Positions 12,574-33,985 of a DNA stretch of 64,000 bases are shown in pieces. The notes beneath the pieces were generated by a model. That model searched no databases and was not told the DNA's origin. It saw nothing but the letters and a program-made list of their open reading frames with translations. The position numbers and the translations under genes were made by a program. The DNA lies in NCBI GenBank assembly GCA_963070105.1, contig OY718803.1, positions 1,861,007-1,925,006 of the forward strand, written 5' to 3'. Numbering within the stretch: the stretch's first letter is position 1; every line of letters begins with the position of its first letter. Source of the DNA: Litomosoides sigmodontis (lineage: Eukaryota > Nematoda > Chromadorea > Rhabditida > Onchocercidae).

Positions 12574-13234
12574 CCCCTTCACGTAAAGTATATGGTGTAT
12601 TAGTGATCGGGATAGCATTAGCAATGTTTAGTGGTTTTCATTCTTTGTTATATGAAAACCGAAAAACAAGATTCTGAAGATGCATGATGGTTAAAATATC
12701 TATCTGCCAAGGCCAAAATTTATCCATAATTTACAATTGCTTAATGAGTGTTGATTTATGAGTTGTATTGTGTTTTCTTTTGGGATTCTAATCCAAAAAT
12801 TTGCAAACGTTTCTGTTTGAAAGAATATAAACAAATTTGCAACGATCTTTTTTTCAATAAACTAATCCATAAATTAATTGATGCATAGTTAAAACTTGAT
12901 GTAACTTCAACACAACTGAACTAATAAAGTTATTCGTACAGATTGCGGAAAAGAATGGTCACTGAACACTAATACATAATTTAACAGTGTAGATAGTACT
13001 GATCGAAAATGTGCTAGTGGGGCATCTACAATATCTTTCGACGTTTTCTTTGCTCTCTGCTTTTACTAAGTAACTGAGATAAAGTTTCTCTCTCTTCATT
13101 GGAATTATTTCAATGCTCTTTTCTATTATGTTCTTCGCTTACAATTCCAACCGAATAATAAACGAATAATTTCATTTTCTTAGAGCCTTGAAAGCAGTGC
13201 ACCCCAAACTCTACCTCAACACCTATCACTGAAA
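12574..13234. other. Convergent 3' ends, XTBD gene and DMGDH-like gene
   Basis: No coding potential. AATAAA at 12856-12861 and 12923-12928 are candidate polyadenylation signals for the plus-strand gene. Confidence 0.5.
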
Positions 13235-16200
13235 TTATGATGATACAGCATCCTTAGAAAACTTCGTCTCCTCTGTGTCACACACCGCGGAACCTTCATA
13301 AATCCTGCCTTGCACTTGCGAACCACCGATGTCAATCCATAGCTATAAATAATTTGATCGAAAATACTTTTAATGCATGTCATCTTCATTGCAATATCTG
13401 AATATAGACTATGCGGGAAATTTTTATAAATCTATTTTACATCTTACAGATACAACCGTCCGCCTATGGGAAGTGATTGTTTACGGATGTTTACCTATCA
13501 TTTGTTTAGTCTACCAATATTTTCAATATTTTAGTTAAATAAAATACCAAACCTTATCTTCAGGCGTAATGTCGGAATGTACCCAAGCGAAAGCAAGTGG
13601 TCGATGAAGACGAACGCTAAACGTTCCCGACGTTATCTGTCCCACTCGCTGAAATAATACAATTACTTCACAATAACTCCGTAATAACTTCTGGAATGTA
13701 CGAAACATAAGAATAAACAACATACATCTTCCGAACCTTCCTTACGAATCACCTCCATCCGTTTTGGTATCGTTCTCCATCCCTGAGATTCGGAAAGAGG
13801 CTCACAAATCAAAAGTACCTGAAACTTTATTTCAGAAATGAAGATTTGACTCGGCTCCACATAAAAATTTTATCCCACCTCTTTTTAATAAAAAGGAAAT
13901 GTATTTTTACTGAACTGCGATATCGCTTCCCCACTACTATTTTCTGATACAATTCTGACAGGATCATAACATAACAACACAATTGGATAGGAACACTATG
14001 CCATCTGTAACACTTGTAAACTTTAGGAATTCCATAAAAACGACAGAGTGAGCTCGCACAAATGCATGTAGCAAGTGGTACCCATCACGGTTTCATATTC
14101 CAAAACAGATTCCAACAAAGAACAAGTAATGGAATCTTGCTTCCATGCTGGAGCCAGAGCTTGATAGAATAGCAACGATGAAGTTTAAAAAATCTCTATG
14201 TTGTTCCAATCTTCCCTCCGGAAACAGTGATATTAGGAACGAGACATCGCTGATTAATTAGGATTCCATATTAATCAGCTGTCACAGATACCTTATACAC
14301 ATTCTACATCATTCCGTCTATAACGATTTGGAATTATCCCAAAAACTTAGCGCTTGACAATTTAAAATACCTGCTTTCGACTCCACTGTTTCTGTGATAG
14401 TTCCATGCAGGCCGATTTACCAATGAAGTTTTCCTTGTTCAAATCCACCATCCGGCTCAATCCACATTCGTATGGATTTGTGTTTAACGTAAGCTGTATG
14501 GCAAAGAAATATTAATCGTAAATACTACACATCAGAAATAAGCATGAATCGTAAATATTAAACAGAATGACAAGTCCAAAGATGTTCTAGAACTATATAA
14601 CGTAATATTAAACGGTTTACAGTTTTAGCTCCTCCATGCCTGTATCAGATGATAGTAAAAGAATAAGGATAAGGATAACAAAAAACGGACCAAACAATTT
14701 TATACATCATACAACGATCAGTGAACAAACAAACATACTTCTCTGCCCCAAATCTTATAACCTTTCTCAATGCGCATCATATTCAACGTACTTTGACCAA
14801 AATTAGCAATTCCATAATTTTTGCCAACCTCCATTAATAAGTTGTAGAGTGCCAGCGTATCACCTCTGAAAAACAATGTTTAATAGCTGATACTACCTGG
14901 CATTTTTGAAAGGTGATAATTTTTGGAAACCATAGCATGGAATTTCTTGGAACAAAGAAGATTTGAACTTCTCTAATATGTGCCTTTATTTAATAGTTTA
15001 ATATGTGCCTTTATTAATCAAATTCTTTATGACATCAAACCTGCTATGATAAAGTTCATATGAAAGTTGCCCTGTAGCAGCTGTAGTACGAACAGCAATA
15101 ACTGGTGCCGAACCAAGTCTCATTAGACGCGCAGAGCTTTGTTCAAAACCCAAATCTGATTTTGTTAATTCTTCAAGCACCTAAATTTTCAGCAACTAGG
15201 TTGTTTCAGAAATTTTTTCCTAACATAATTTCTGGAATTTACTCATACATGCACATGATATATCGAAGTGCTTATAGAACTTCAAGCATGGAAAACCTGC
15301 ACATGAGTGCCACAGATTTCTTGCAGAAAAGAAATGGTAAGACAAGCGAAATAATTTAAGCAGTAAAACCTACCACCACATCTCAACATACTTTACTATA
15401 TATTTAGTCTGTAACGAATGATATAACGATAGCAAATAATAAGCAACTAAAATCATGGCTCATTTGCTCTTTATCAAAAAAACTTACTTCCCGACTTTTT
15501 GGACCGACGATAGCAAGCGAAGCCAGGTACTCACTTACGCCGGATATTTCTACACTAGCGTCCAACTCAATTGCAGCTCTTTTCAGCCAGTTAAGTTCAC
15601 GGGATTCTCGTTCTGGGTCGGTTAAAAGTATAAATTCTGATCTGCAATTTCAGCTCTTCATAAATATATTCCAGAAGTCAAAAAGGCTCAACATCTCAGA
15701 CACGACCTGTCATTTTCTAAAAGTCATGATTTTGCTACATTCAAAATTACATAGCGATAATCTTGGTTACCGGTGAATAATTTAACCAACAGTTCTCATT
15801 ACACTGCAAAAGTACCTGTGCTGGTCTTGATGGAAAAGATCTAATGATCCAAAAATATTGCCCTTTTTTGTAAGCATTAATCCGGACGACACTTCCCCTA
15901 ATTGAGGAGGTTCATTAGCTAGTACATAACTAAGAAGCTTTGCAGAATCCCTGCCACGTACCTTAAAATAAGAGTATATATTAAACTGAAAAAACTCTAA
16001 ATTAAAAATTTGAGGAAATCGAATGCTAAATGCTTTTCTAAAATTTATCTCTATTTTGCACGGGGATTTCTGTGTTTTCATCTGACTTACAATAACAGCT
16101 TGACAATATGCAATTAATAGTGAACAAAAAAAAAGACAACTTCAATTTTGCCACGCCAGGATAAGTCAATAACACCACATTTATTCGACACCAACTCATA

Positions 16201-19200
16201 TTCACGTATCATATTTGGTAGTTTCTCCCTGTACTCAGCAGCAAATGATTCGGCGACCTATGAAAAATTTATCTTGAACAAAACCATGGCAACTGAAATA
16301 TTTTCCATGACTTATCGATACTTCTCATCATTCACTTATCTCTTGGTGATATTACAACTGCTTATCTAATCCGCTTTAAGCTATCGTGACTGCATCCGGT
16401 AATAGTCATTCCTTAATAGCCGCCATCCTCCTGCTGAACAGTGCTATGTCAAAGTCCGGCGAAGCTTTGTGAGGATTTCAGTTAAATATAAGTAATCAAA
16501 AATTATAACAAGATAAATGAGATCCAAAAATAAAATATAAACACCACGCTATAAAACCACCTCCCAGCCGTTTCGGAACAAATAAAAGCATCCTTCCTTC
16601 TGAAGCCGCCCGTAAATTCCACTTATACGTTCCGTAGGTCGTCCAACTAGCCGATTCTTGTACGACCAGTTGTAAAACATGGAATACGTTTCACGACACT
16701 TGTTGGTGATGTAATCACGTGTCACCCAGCGGTCAAATCTGCAATGGAATAATGGACCATATACGGACAAGCAGAAGAAACCCCCTATATTTTTAAAACA
16801 CACTGAAACTATTAGCGTCCGTTTAAATGGTAGGAGTTTTTTAGATGAAAAAAGGATAATTCAATAAAACCCTTTCCTAATTTAAGGATACAATGCAATT
16901 CCTTTAATGTAAGGTACTTAATAAGAAAAAAATAAAAAAGCCAGGAATCTATAAAAAAATAATTAAACTTTTATAGATTTTTCTAATAAACCACACCTAT
17001 TAGCATCGGTATCAAATAGCTCAGATGGGGGCTCACCATCTACTATCCAGTCCGCCAAATACTTTCCCATTCCACCACCAGTTGAAATACCATCGAAATA
17101 TCCAGCCTACAAAATGAATTAGATTATTCTTAAGGAAATCAAACAATTCAAGTTTCCCTTAAGAAATAAAAAGGTGTCACCTGAAGCCAGTAATTTTGCT
17201 TATGATTGATAGGTCCAACAAGAGGATAACCATCGGCCATCATAGTAACAGCAAATGCCCGTGCGTCAACATTAACACCACGTAAGCATGGAATAAGATC
17301 ACATGCATGCTCATAAGCTCGTTCCAATCGTTTGAAATCTGGCTGGACAATCACTTCTGAACAGATTTAGTACTGCGTAATTTTAAAAATACCAAAATAA
17401 GAAAATTCACAAACGAAAACTCCCAAACCGAAAATACAGCGAAAATTTCTTCAAATTTCATTGGCTCTTCTTCCACCGTTTTTTTTTGGATTTGGAACTC
17501 TTGGAATTGATTAAGACAATCAATTAACACAAGAAAAGCCTAATTTTTTCCTTTGACATTGCAAAAAAGGAAACTATGTGCATTAGAATTTTGCATAACT
17601 GCTCCAGAAATTTTAAGAAACTTCGCCTGCATGCTATTCACGCTATGCTATTCAGCATGCAGGCGAAGTTTCTTAAAATCTTGCTGCAAGACTGCAAGAC
17701 TAAAAGCGAAACCTTGTTGCAATGTCAAAGGAAGAAATTAGGCAAGACTACAAGACTAATTATCAATCGTGTACAGTTCCTAAAAAAACAATTAAAAATT
17801 AAAATTGATTAAACAAAAGAACTCTGATATCATTAATAAGCAAGGCCTCATTTCTACAGCATATAAAAAAGTTAACTACAGTACCTTCTGGCATATTTTC
17901 TATCCAATCCTCTCGAATAACAACATCTGAAGGTTTTTGCTCAAATCCACCGAACAACACACTATCGCCATCTCTGTGTATATAAAACGTACTCTCGTGA
18001 TCTATAATGGCCGGTAAATCCAACAGTGGTTCTACCTAAATTTAAAAGACAATAGTGAATTAATTTTATGATTAAAAATGCAATAAGTATTGATGTTAAC
18101 GTAAATTTAGTAGCCAATTTTTATTGCAACTTGTTTTAAAAAATTCTTATTTAACACTCATGCACAAAAAGAATCTCTTGTTATCTGAAATCAAAAAAAA
18201 ATTTCGTATACCTCAGCTAAAGGACCGATGCGTGCATACTGATGCTCGACTATTGCAAGGGGTATATCTAAATTTGTTAGGCGTCCAAATTCTCGAGCCC
18301 AGAGACCTAAAAATTAAAATTGAAAAAGTAAAATTCATGCTACACAGCAAATGGGAATCCTATTTTGCACTAATTTTGGAAAAAACAATAATTTAGATAA
18401 AAAGATATAAAATTCATATAAAGAAAAGACAATAATTTTAGACAATAATTATGGAAAACATAATATGATATGGATGAGTCATAAAGACTATCTGTTAAGA
18501 AAAGTAAAACTTTACATTGATAGCGAAACAAACAAAGCAATACCTCCAATTTCTTCCCTCTCCCCTCATTTCACCAATCTATGACAATGTAAATTTTAAT
18601 CGCACTACCAATGGCTGCAATTCAGTGGAAGAGCAGCAATGAAGAAAGTATGACCCGCGGAAATTCATTAATCATTGCATGATACCACAAAATTTTTGGA
18701 AGCTATTGAGCCTCTGAGAGTTAATATGAAATGTCGTCCTCTTCAACAGACCCAAAATCAGCTTTTCAATCAATTAACAAGTTCTCCCACCTGCAGCATT
18801 TATAATATTTCGAGTTCGTATTTGGCTACCATCACATAATTTCACGACCCAGTCAGTTTTTCCTTCCTCCACTGCTTTGATTTTTGGACAGTGTTCAACA
18901 ACCACAGCACCACGTTTTTCAGCAGCTTTAGCCAGAGCAAGCGTCAGATTTTGGACATTAATATAACCGTCTCCGGAAGTATATAATGCCCCTAACACGG
19001 TTCTTGTATCCAGAATAGGTGCCAATTCTTTCACTTTGTCAGCATCAATCAGTGTTGTTTTTGCTACATCACCTTTCTGTAAGCAAGAGTGGAGATTATA
19101 TTAACGTTTATTTCAAAAATATTAACACTGACTAACAAAAATGATATAACGAAGATGCTAAAAACTGTAAATTAAATTTGCAGTATTAGCTCCAAAAATT

Positions 19201-20818
19201 GAGAGTACCTGAACCTATATGATGGAATGAAATGGGATTTAGGAAAACGTTTAAAACTTCTAAAAAGAGTCATTCGTTAACTAAAAATGATTTTTATAAA
19301 AACAAAAATTACTTGAAAGTAATCCCGAGCTGTATATTGTTGGAATTCATCCATACGTACTTCATTGGTTGCTAATCTTAATGTTCCTGGACGAAAGAAT
19401 TCAAGCTTCTGAAATCACATAAAGTTAGCCAAAGAACCGTGCACCGAACAACAACAGATATCGTTCCATTTTAAAAAACTTCAAAATTATTCAAAACTTC
19501 AAGAGTATTAAAATTTGGACATTATACCTCCACTGTCTCCTCCTGCAGCTGTGCGTACAATTCAACAGACCACGCGAGGAACGGCTTATAGCGATGAATT
19601 GGATGTGCTGAGCTAACCAAACCTGGCTAGAAATCGTAAATAAAACTAAGACAAACGCAATGATATCTTAAAATATCTAAATCATGAAAACAAATTAATG
19701 TCTATTCATTCCAAAAACTTGAAATCGCTTTACACCAAGAATGATGCTTCAATAATTTCGGTGTTACACGTTAACTTCAATTAACAAATAAGTAAATTTG
19801 AGTCATTAATTGTTTGCGCAATCAGAACTAAATTAGACTATCTTCAAATTTAAAATAATAAATTTTACGAAGAAATTTCTTTAAAAAGTATGGTTTTTTT
19901 TCAAAAAAAAAATCGTATGTATGAAAAGCCATTCCTACACTTTGAAATGTAATAAAAGTGTGGAAAAATTTTTGAAAATCAAACCGAATTCAGTGCTATT
20001 CCATCCAATAGCTTCCCTCGTTCCAGTAAAACAACATCACGAACACCACGAAGCGTCAAATGATACGCCAATGACGTGCTAACTACACCACCACCACCAA
20101 CAATTAACGCAAATGCATCTTTGGGTACTTCACTAATATGTCTGGATAAAAAAATTTTTCAGTTGAGAATTCATTGCTCCATGTTTATGCTTAACTTTCT
20201 TAGCATAACCAACGATTTTTCACTTTATTTTCATTCATTCACTTACTTCATTACTGAATATAGGATGTCATTTTGTTAGGAAAATTTTCCATGCTATTGA
20301 TAGCCTTGAATAAGCGCACAAATTAAACAAAATAAATTTGCCTTTTAAGTATCATTAACTGATTGATTGGCTATCACATAGATGATTTGCATAATTAATT
20401 GCGATGAAATATAATCCATTAATGTTTCTCGTCTCGTATTACTTCTAACTATACAGCCAGTTATATACGATATACATTATACTTCAGTGCTCTTTTTTTG
20501 TCAATTTTTCAATGTAATGAACTGTTCTACTTCTACCACTTTAGTAAGAGCTACAAATACTTTTGCTCGAAATAATGCATAAAACAAGTTGATGTGAAGA
20601 TATCGAAAAAGTATGATGTTAGGAGTTTCCTCTCAATTAAATGATAGGAATGAATGAAGCTCTATTTCAAATGTCAATTTTCTAACATTTTAAATAAAAT
20701 GGAAAAAGTTAATTTCAAGATTTATTATTTCCATAGTAATGAAATGTTAGGAATTTTCTTACCGAGCTTGTTCAATTAATCGACGTTTTCCGGATCCATT
20801 TTTCAGTAATGCAAACAT
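13235..20818 (-). CDS. Dimethylglycine dehydrogenase-like mitochondrial flavoprotein
   Basis: Nineteen exons, all phase-consistent, total 2508 nt (835 residues): 20763-20818, 19985-20141, 19528-19626, 19313-19408, 18791-19076, 18212-18306, 17885-18035, 17181-17356, 16997-17106, 16561-16738, 16141-16257, 15816-15961, 15488-15641, 15041-15180, 14739-14865, 14371-14493, 13726-13818, 13553-13648, 13235-13342. A basic N-terminus (possible mitochondrial presequence) precedes the FAD Rossmann motif VGGGGVVSTSLAYHL (about 33-47). Then come DAO-fold motifs (GDGYINVQNLTLALAKAA, INAAG), GRPTERISGIY and GCV_T folate-binding motifs (RIEKGYKIWGRE, TNPYECGLSRMVDLNK, ITSGTFS). DMGDH (human 866 aa) fits best; PDPR and sarcosine dehydrogenase are relatives. 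Oddities: the flavin-linking histidine position reads Asn70 (GIALNSPGL), and the segment after NGWE is short. Confidence 0.9.
14974..15015. repeat. Short tandem duplication
   Basis: A 17-base block, TAATATGTGCCTTTATT, occurs twice at a 25-base period in the intron next to DMGDH-like exon 14. Confidence 0.6.
17538..17743. repeat. Nested foldback (MITE-like) element in a DMGDH-like intron
   Basis: Outer arms 17538-17564 and 17717-17743 are inverted repeats matching at 26 of 27 bases (GCCTAATTT at the tip). Inner arms 17610-17635 and 17654-17679 are a perfect 26-bp inverted repeat around an 18-base loop. The 206-bp element lies inside intron 7 (17357-17884). No clear target-site duplication is visible and there is no coding content. 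It could be a foldback MITE or a hairpin-forming remnant. Confidence 0.7.
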
Positions 20819-21786
20819 TTGATACTATCACCCTTAAAATACATTAACAGAACTATGCATAAAGCTGATAATTATTTCTCGTAATATTTTTCGCAATAAT
20901 AAACGTAACAATTGGAAATAACATGCGCGGTGTAGCGGATTACGGCATTTCAAACGTTACGTGAAAACGACATTGCGTGAAGATGACTGTTAAAAATTAC
21001 TGTGGAATCCAGGTTAAGTGCATTCTAGTTGAAGAAATTAAAAGGATCCACCTTCCTTTATTCGTCATTCCATTCTAAAGCTAATTTAATGAATTTCACC
21101 AGTTTGAATTGGAAAAAAAGCAGCGTTATTGTTACTTATACGTACGTAAATCTAAACGTTAATAGCGCAAGAAAATATAAAGAGATACAATTTTTAATGG
21201 AATTTTGTGTATTTTCGTAATCGTCAAAAAAAGAAATGCAAAGCACACTTCTTATTTCTAATGATATACATTAATAACAAACTCCTTGCAAAATTATTTA
21301 ATTACGTTTAGTAGTAGTAATTTTTATGTAACTTTTTACAAAATTTAAATAACGAAAAATGTTTCATTTCTTTTTTCACATTGCATTGTTCGTCTTGCTC
21401 CAAATTTCATGCTAAATTTCACGTAAATCACCCCCTCTTTTTCTAATTAAAATTTCGCCCATAAGCAAAAGATCCAGTGGATTGTTAATTGATATTAGGA
21501 AAGCATAGAGACACACATACATACACACTGAGTAAGAAGTCTACTAAGCATCAAACTGAATTTTGAAAAAGAAATGGAAAAAATTTCAACAAAAAATCAT
21601 ACAAAATTTTATCGTCTTTCCAAGTATTTTAGCTAGATGGTTTAAAAAATAACATATAGCATTCTCTCGCCCACAACACAAAGTTAATAAAAAGTAAGGC
21701 AAGTTTTCACCAAATGTTAGTGCGAATTGTAAACATTCGGTGAAGCGTTCGTTAATATTCAAATTAACAGCATTTTAATGCTATCA

Positions 21787-21863
<77 letters not shown>

Positions 21864-22904
21864 CTACTAATTTAGTACTGAAGCGTTCTAATACACTTCA
21901 GTTCTCATCCAACTCTCGACCACACTTTTCGGCAAAACGTTCAACACTCATGAATGGCAACATCCTTTTCCTGTTACCTATTTTTCAAATTATCACTTCC
22001 TAATTTATCATTCTTTTCCATTAACACTTCTCAGATCGGACTAATACAACTTTTCAATATAGTACGATACTGCAAGAGTTAAACAACAGTTATGCGTTAA
22101 TGTCATGAACTTAGATGAAGAAAACGACCTTACAATTTTCAGCTAAATTTTTCAGTTTTCTGGACGGAAGTAAGACTGTCAGTGCTCACAAAGAATACGA
22201 GTGATCTACGACGGAACGAAATAGTGGTGATGGGACAGTGTAATGTGGAAGAAGATACGAAAGTCGAGAACGAATCTTTAAATGTTGTTCTAAATCAAGG
22301 AATGATTTCTAATCATCAACATATGAATCTTCAAATCACTTCCAAAATGTATAAATTCAAATATACCCAGCGTTATGGAAAGCACCATAAAAACTAAAAT
22401 TCAAAATAGTGTTCACAAAATAAATCAATCATTTGTCGAATTCAGCAATCAGATATAAAATCACAAATAAAGCAGGTAAGAATGAAATAAAAAAGAATAT
22501 ATTGTAAAAATAAATGTCGGCATTGTAGCAATAGTATATAACAATATAATTAAAGCAACAAGCACCAGGCAACTGAATACAACAAAAATGTGTGTGTTGC
22601 AAAAATCTACTCCGATCAAAGTTTAAAATATCGACGCTTCGAAAGTACAATTATGTAAAAAAGGATGTTGAAAAAAATGATAAACTATATAGAAATATAG
22701 AAAGTGAGGCAAATGCTTGAACAGCTTTTTGGAAACAGAATTATGCTTATCTTACTTAAAACTAAACATGCACTTCTTCAGCAAATTCAATTAAAATAAC
22801 AATTTTCAACGTAAGCTTAGCACTATAAGCAATTATTCAGATAAGCACTAAAAATCAGGATAAGTAACATATAAAGCACAAATCATCATGCAGAGAAGTA
22901 TAGT
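20819..22904. other. Spacer between NUP93 3' end and DMGDH-like 5' end
   Basis: No gene recognised. The minus strand has TTTTAAG some 14 bases before the DMGDH-like ATG, a possible trans-splice acceptor. The region contains the TA tract at 21791-21860. The two minus-strand genes are about 2.1 kb apart, which is wide for a nematode operon. Confidence 0.5.
21791..21860. repeat. (TA)n microsatellite
   Basis: About 70 bases of uninterrupted TA dinucleotides, fully self-complementary. Confidence 0.95.
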
Positions 22905-28871
<5,967 letters not shown>

Positions 28872-30436
28872 CCTACAATTTAACCAATGAAGTGAAAAAA
28901 ATTGCATTTTTCCCACGTCATTACTATCAAAAATTTCAAAACTAGCTGATTTCAAATTTAAATAAGAATCGTAAAACCAAAATCAAAGATAATGAGTTGG
29001 AGACAGCGCTTCAGGCAGTACACTTAGCTAACAATATAACGTTATCTTAGTGAATTGCCATAAAGTAATTATGTTACCTCCAACATAATGTATCACCATT
29101 CACAAAAAATCTTTTTATAAACAAAGATTGAGAACAAAAACGAATTCGAAAGCGTATGCTTTCATACATATTATTTAATAACTAGGCTAAAATTAAAATT
29201 TCACGCCAAAACATACACACAACTACTATTTTAATTCTCAAGCATAACTAATCATACTTGAATGATCAGTGTATATAATTCGTGTTCCAATTACAATTCA
29301 AGAAGAAGGCGTCGTACAAAACCAATTTTCAAATAAATGTGTTATATAGCCATAAATTAAAATACCTTTCTTTTTTCGAAAGACATTTCCTATAAAAATA
29401 CGACAAACCTAAGGCCTAGGAAAAGACGACAATTACAATTGTTTTTAATTTCATTTCAAAAATCTCAGTACATCTCATACACCCAAAAAAAATATTGCAC
29501 CACTTTGCTGTTCTCAATTAAACGTGACAAAAGGTACTTTCCATCTTGTACTTCATTTATTCAAAAAGAAAAAAAAATGGAAAAGAACCGCTGCACACAT
29601 TTCTCAGTTTCTAAATCTCAATCTACTGCGCAATCGCTCCCTAATCCTTATCAGCCGCTATCATCTCCTCATCAACAGCTTCAATTACTTCATGTCTGAA
29701 GAGAAAAACAACCTCAACAACACTCCCGTCCTCATCTCCTCAAGCACCGTTACCGGATAAACCCGCACCTACGGTACCACTTGTACTAGATCATTATGAA
29801 ATTTAAATTTCCCACATCTTAACTTACATGTGAAGACGTGAACCAATTCTAAATATTATCCATCAAATTTACTAATGTCTATGTGTAATTATGTTTCCCG
29901 TGTAAGTGTTATTCAATTGTGATATTTACTCAAAATCAATTAAGTTATTAATTTAATGAATTATCATCAATGTCAATATTAGCATATTATAAAATGCTAA
30001 TAAAAAAAAAATTATTATTGTAAGATTGGAAAAATATTTTCCCTTTCGCATATGAATAAATAACATTTTAGCATTTAACTGTTAACCAATCCTTCTCTCC
30101 CATCCATAAATATTCAAATATCAATAAATATTGTTGGGTTTGGGTTTTCCTCTTTCGTGTCTTTTTTTTTTCTTCTTTTGCTTTTTTGCAGGTATTTGCA
30201 TATGCAACGGAGAGGAGAGAAGAAGGAATGATTACGGTAGCTTATTGGACGATACCCAACGTCGTAATAGTAAGAGCTAAAGAGGTTTGCTATAATTTTG
30301 TGATTTAGCACCGTGCTGTACCATTCTACACCTTACTGATACCTAATTGATTCCATTCATTCATATGGACGAAAACTTTTAAGCGTTTGTACGAATGTAT
30401 GCATTACAAATTTCACCTGCTATTTTCAATTCGAAG

Positions 30437-30800
30437 CAATCAATCGATCAATTAATTGATTGATAGTATTGTCTAGTCAGTGCTGCCATTATTCAAATCG
30501 TTTTTTTTTCCTTCACAATATTTCATTGTTTATTTGCAATCTGAAACAATCTGCCAACGAATCATTCGATTGATCGATCGATTAATCGATCGATCGATTA
30601 ATTGAATGATGCTATCATTATTCAATTAATCGATCGATCGATTAATTGAATGATGCTATCATTATTCAAAAATTTTTTTCCTTTTCAAATTTCATCGTTT
30701 ACTTTCACACTGAATAAATCTTTCGATTAACCGATTAATTAAATAATACTTTCATTGTTCAAATTTTTTTTTTCTCGATGAAATTTCAATTTCTTATTTT
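30437..30800. repeat. Degenerate tandem repeat with ATCGAT palindromes
   Basis: Three diverged units share, in order, a CGATTAATT block, a pseudo-palindromic segment ending TATCATTATTCAA, a T-rich run, a TTTCATxGTTTA block and a CTGAA block. Within them a 44-bp piece is duplicated nearly exactly at about 30582-30669. Confidence 0.65.
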
Positions 30801-31345
30801 AAATATTTTCCGAGGAAAAAAAGGGAGGGAAAACACTGATATTCATCTTGTATAAAAATGTGCTTATCATTCGAAATGAAATAATTGAATAAAAATTGCA
30901 TCATATTAATTCATTCCATTCCCAATGCTAAAATGATACTCAAATTTCAGTAGAATAAATTAGTGAATTTCAAAAATTATACAAAAAGCATTTAGGCAAT
31001 CTTTTTTCCATACACTGAACAAGGAAAAATATTTTGCACTATTGAATAGGATAAATTGATGCAAATGCAAAAGTATGTTAATTGCAATTATCACAAATGT
31101 ATTCTGTGACCGTTACACGTGTGTGGTTCTACGTGCGTGAACCTGCGTAAGTGAAGATAAGAAATAGTCTGTCACAAAGGAAATTTACTTTATATCAGTA
31201 TAAGTAAGTGAAGCAGAATAAAGTCATTTTTTTTGACACTGTAAAAAACACTTCTTTTTTCAGTTGTTCATTTCGTGCAACGAAGAGAAAAAATGAAACG
31301 AAACGAAAGGAAGCAAAATAAAAGGAAAAAAAATCTACCAATGAT

Positions 31346-31346
31346 G

Positions 31347-31397
<51 letters not shown>

Positions 31398-31424
31398 GCA
31401 CACACACACACACACACACACACA
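31346..31424. repeat. (CA)n microsatellite
   Basis: About 79 bases of CA with two CG interruptions near its middle. Confidence 0.95.
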
Positions 31425-32282
31425 TTTCAAAGTTCCTGAACATTTTCACTTTTGCACTTTGAAATAATTGAATAAATCATTCATTTAGTGTTTTAGCATA
31501 AAATATTGGCGGGAAAAAAAAAGAGGAAGGAGAAGAGTGATGGTTTATCGGATGCTTAAAAAAAAGTGCAACATTTGAAATGAAAATGAAAAATATAATT
31601 TTTAAACAATTAATTAATTAATCGGAAATTATTCCCTCGAATTATTAAAAAATTTATTTTTTTACTTTTATTTGACTTTTTTTGTAAAAAAAAATCGTGA
31701 AATTACTATTTACCCTCAAATACTAAACAATAAGTTTAATTTAAAAGTGTCATTCTGAAAGATTAAATTTTGCTAAATGTTTTCCTTCACTGCCGAGAAT
31801 TTTATGATCCCTTTAAATTTGTTTATTTAAAAGATTTTTTTCAAATATTTTTTTTTGTTTAAGTGTGAAAATTGTTTTATTTTTGGTGCAAATCTGTGTA
31901 TTATTGCAAAATGAATTGGCGAAATATTTATGTAATTAAAAGAAATGAAAAAATAGGCGACAAACAGGAAAATTGTAATTTTACATTTCCTTTCCTTTTC
32001 AAATTAAATTCTTTTATGAATTTAACATTATAATGGTACTGGGTAAAAACTAAACTATTCAAAGTAAATGTAAGGGAGGTATTACTTATTTATACATGCT
32101 GCTCATTAATGACTCGCACTGTTCGAGGAAAAATAACTTTACCTGACTCGGACAATACCGCCTAAAAAAGTATCAAGTGATGTTTTAGCTCTAATAACTC
32201 TTTATTATAATAGCAGTGATTCAAACCAGAGCTCCAGTAAATTACTAGTCGTTGCTTAATACACTATTATTATCATTAATAC

Positions 32283-33985
<1,703 letters not shown>

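Noticed and set aside
17538..17743. Foldback read as a protein-coding exon (open frames of 62 and 78 residues cross it)
   Set aside because: The frames follow from the inverted repeat and lie within an intron on the opposite strand of a well-supported gene.
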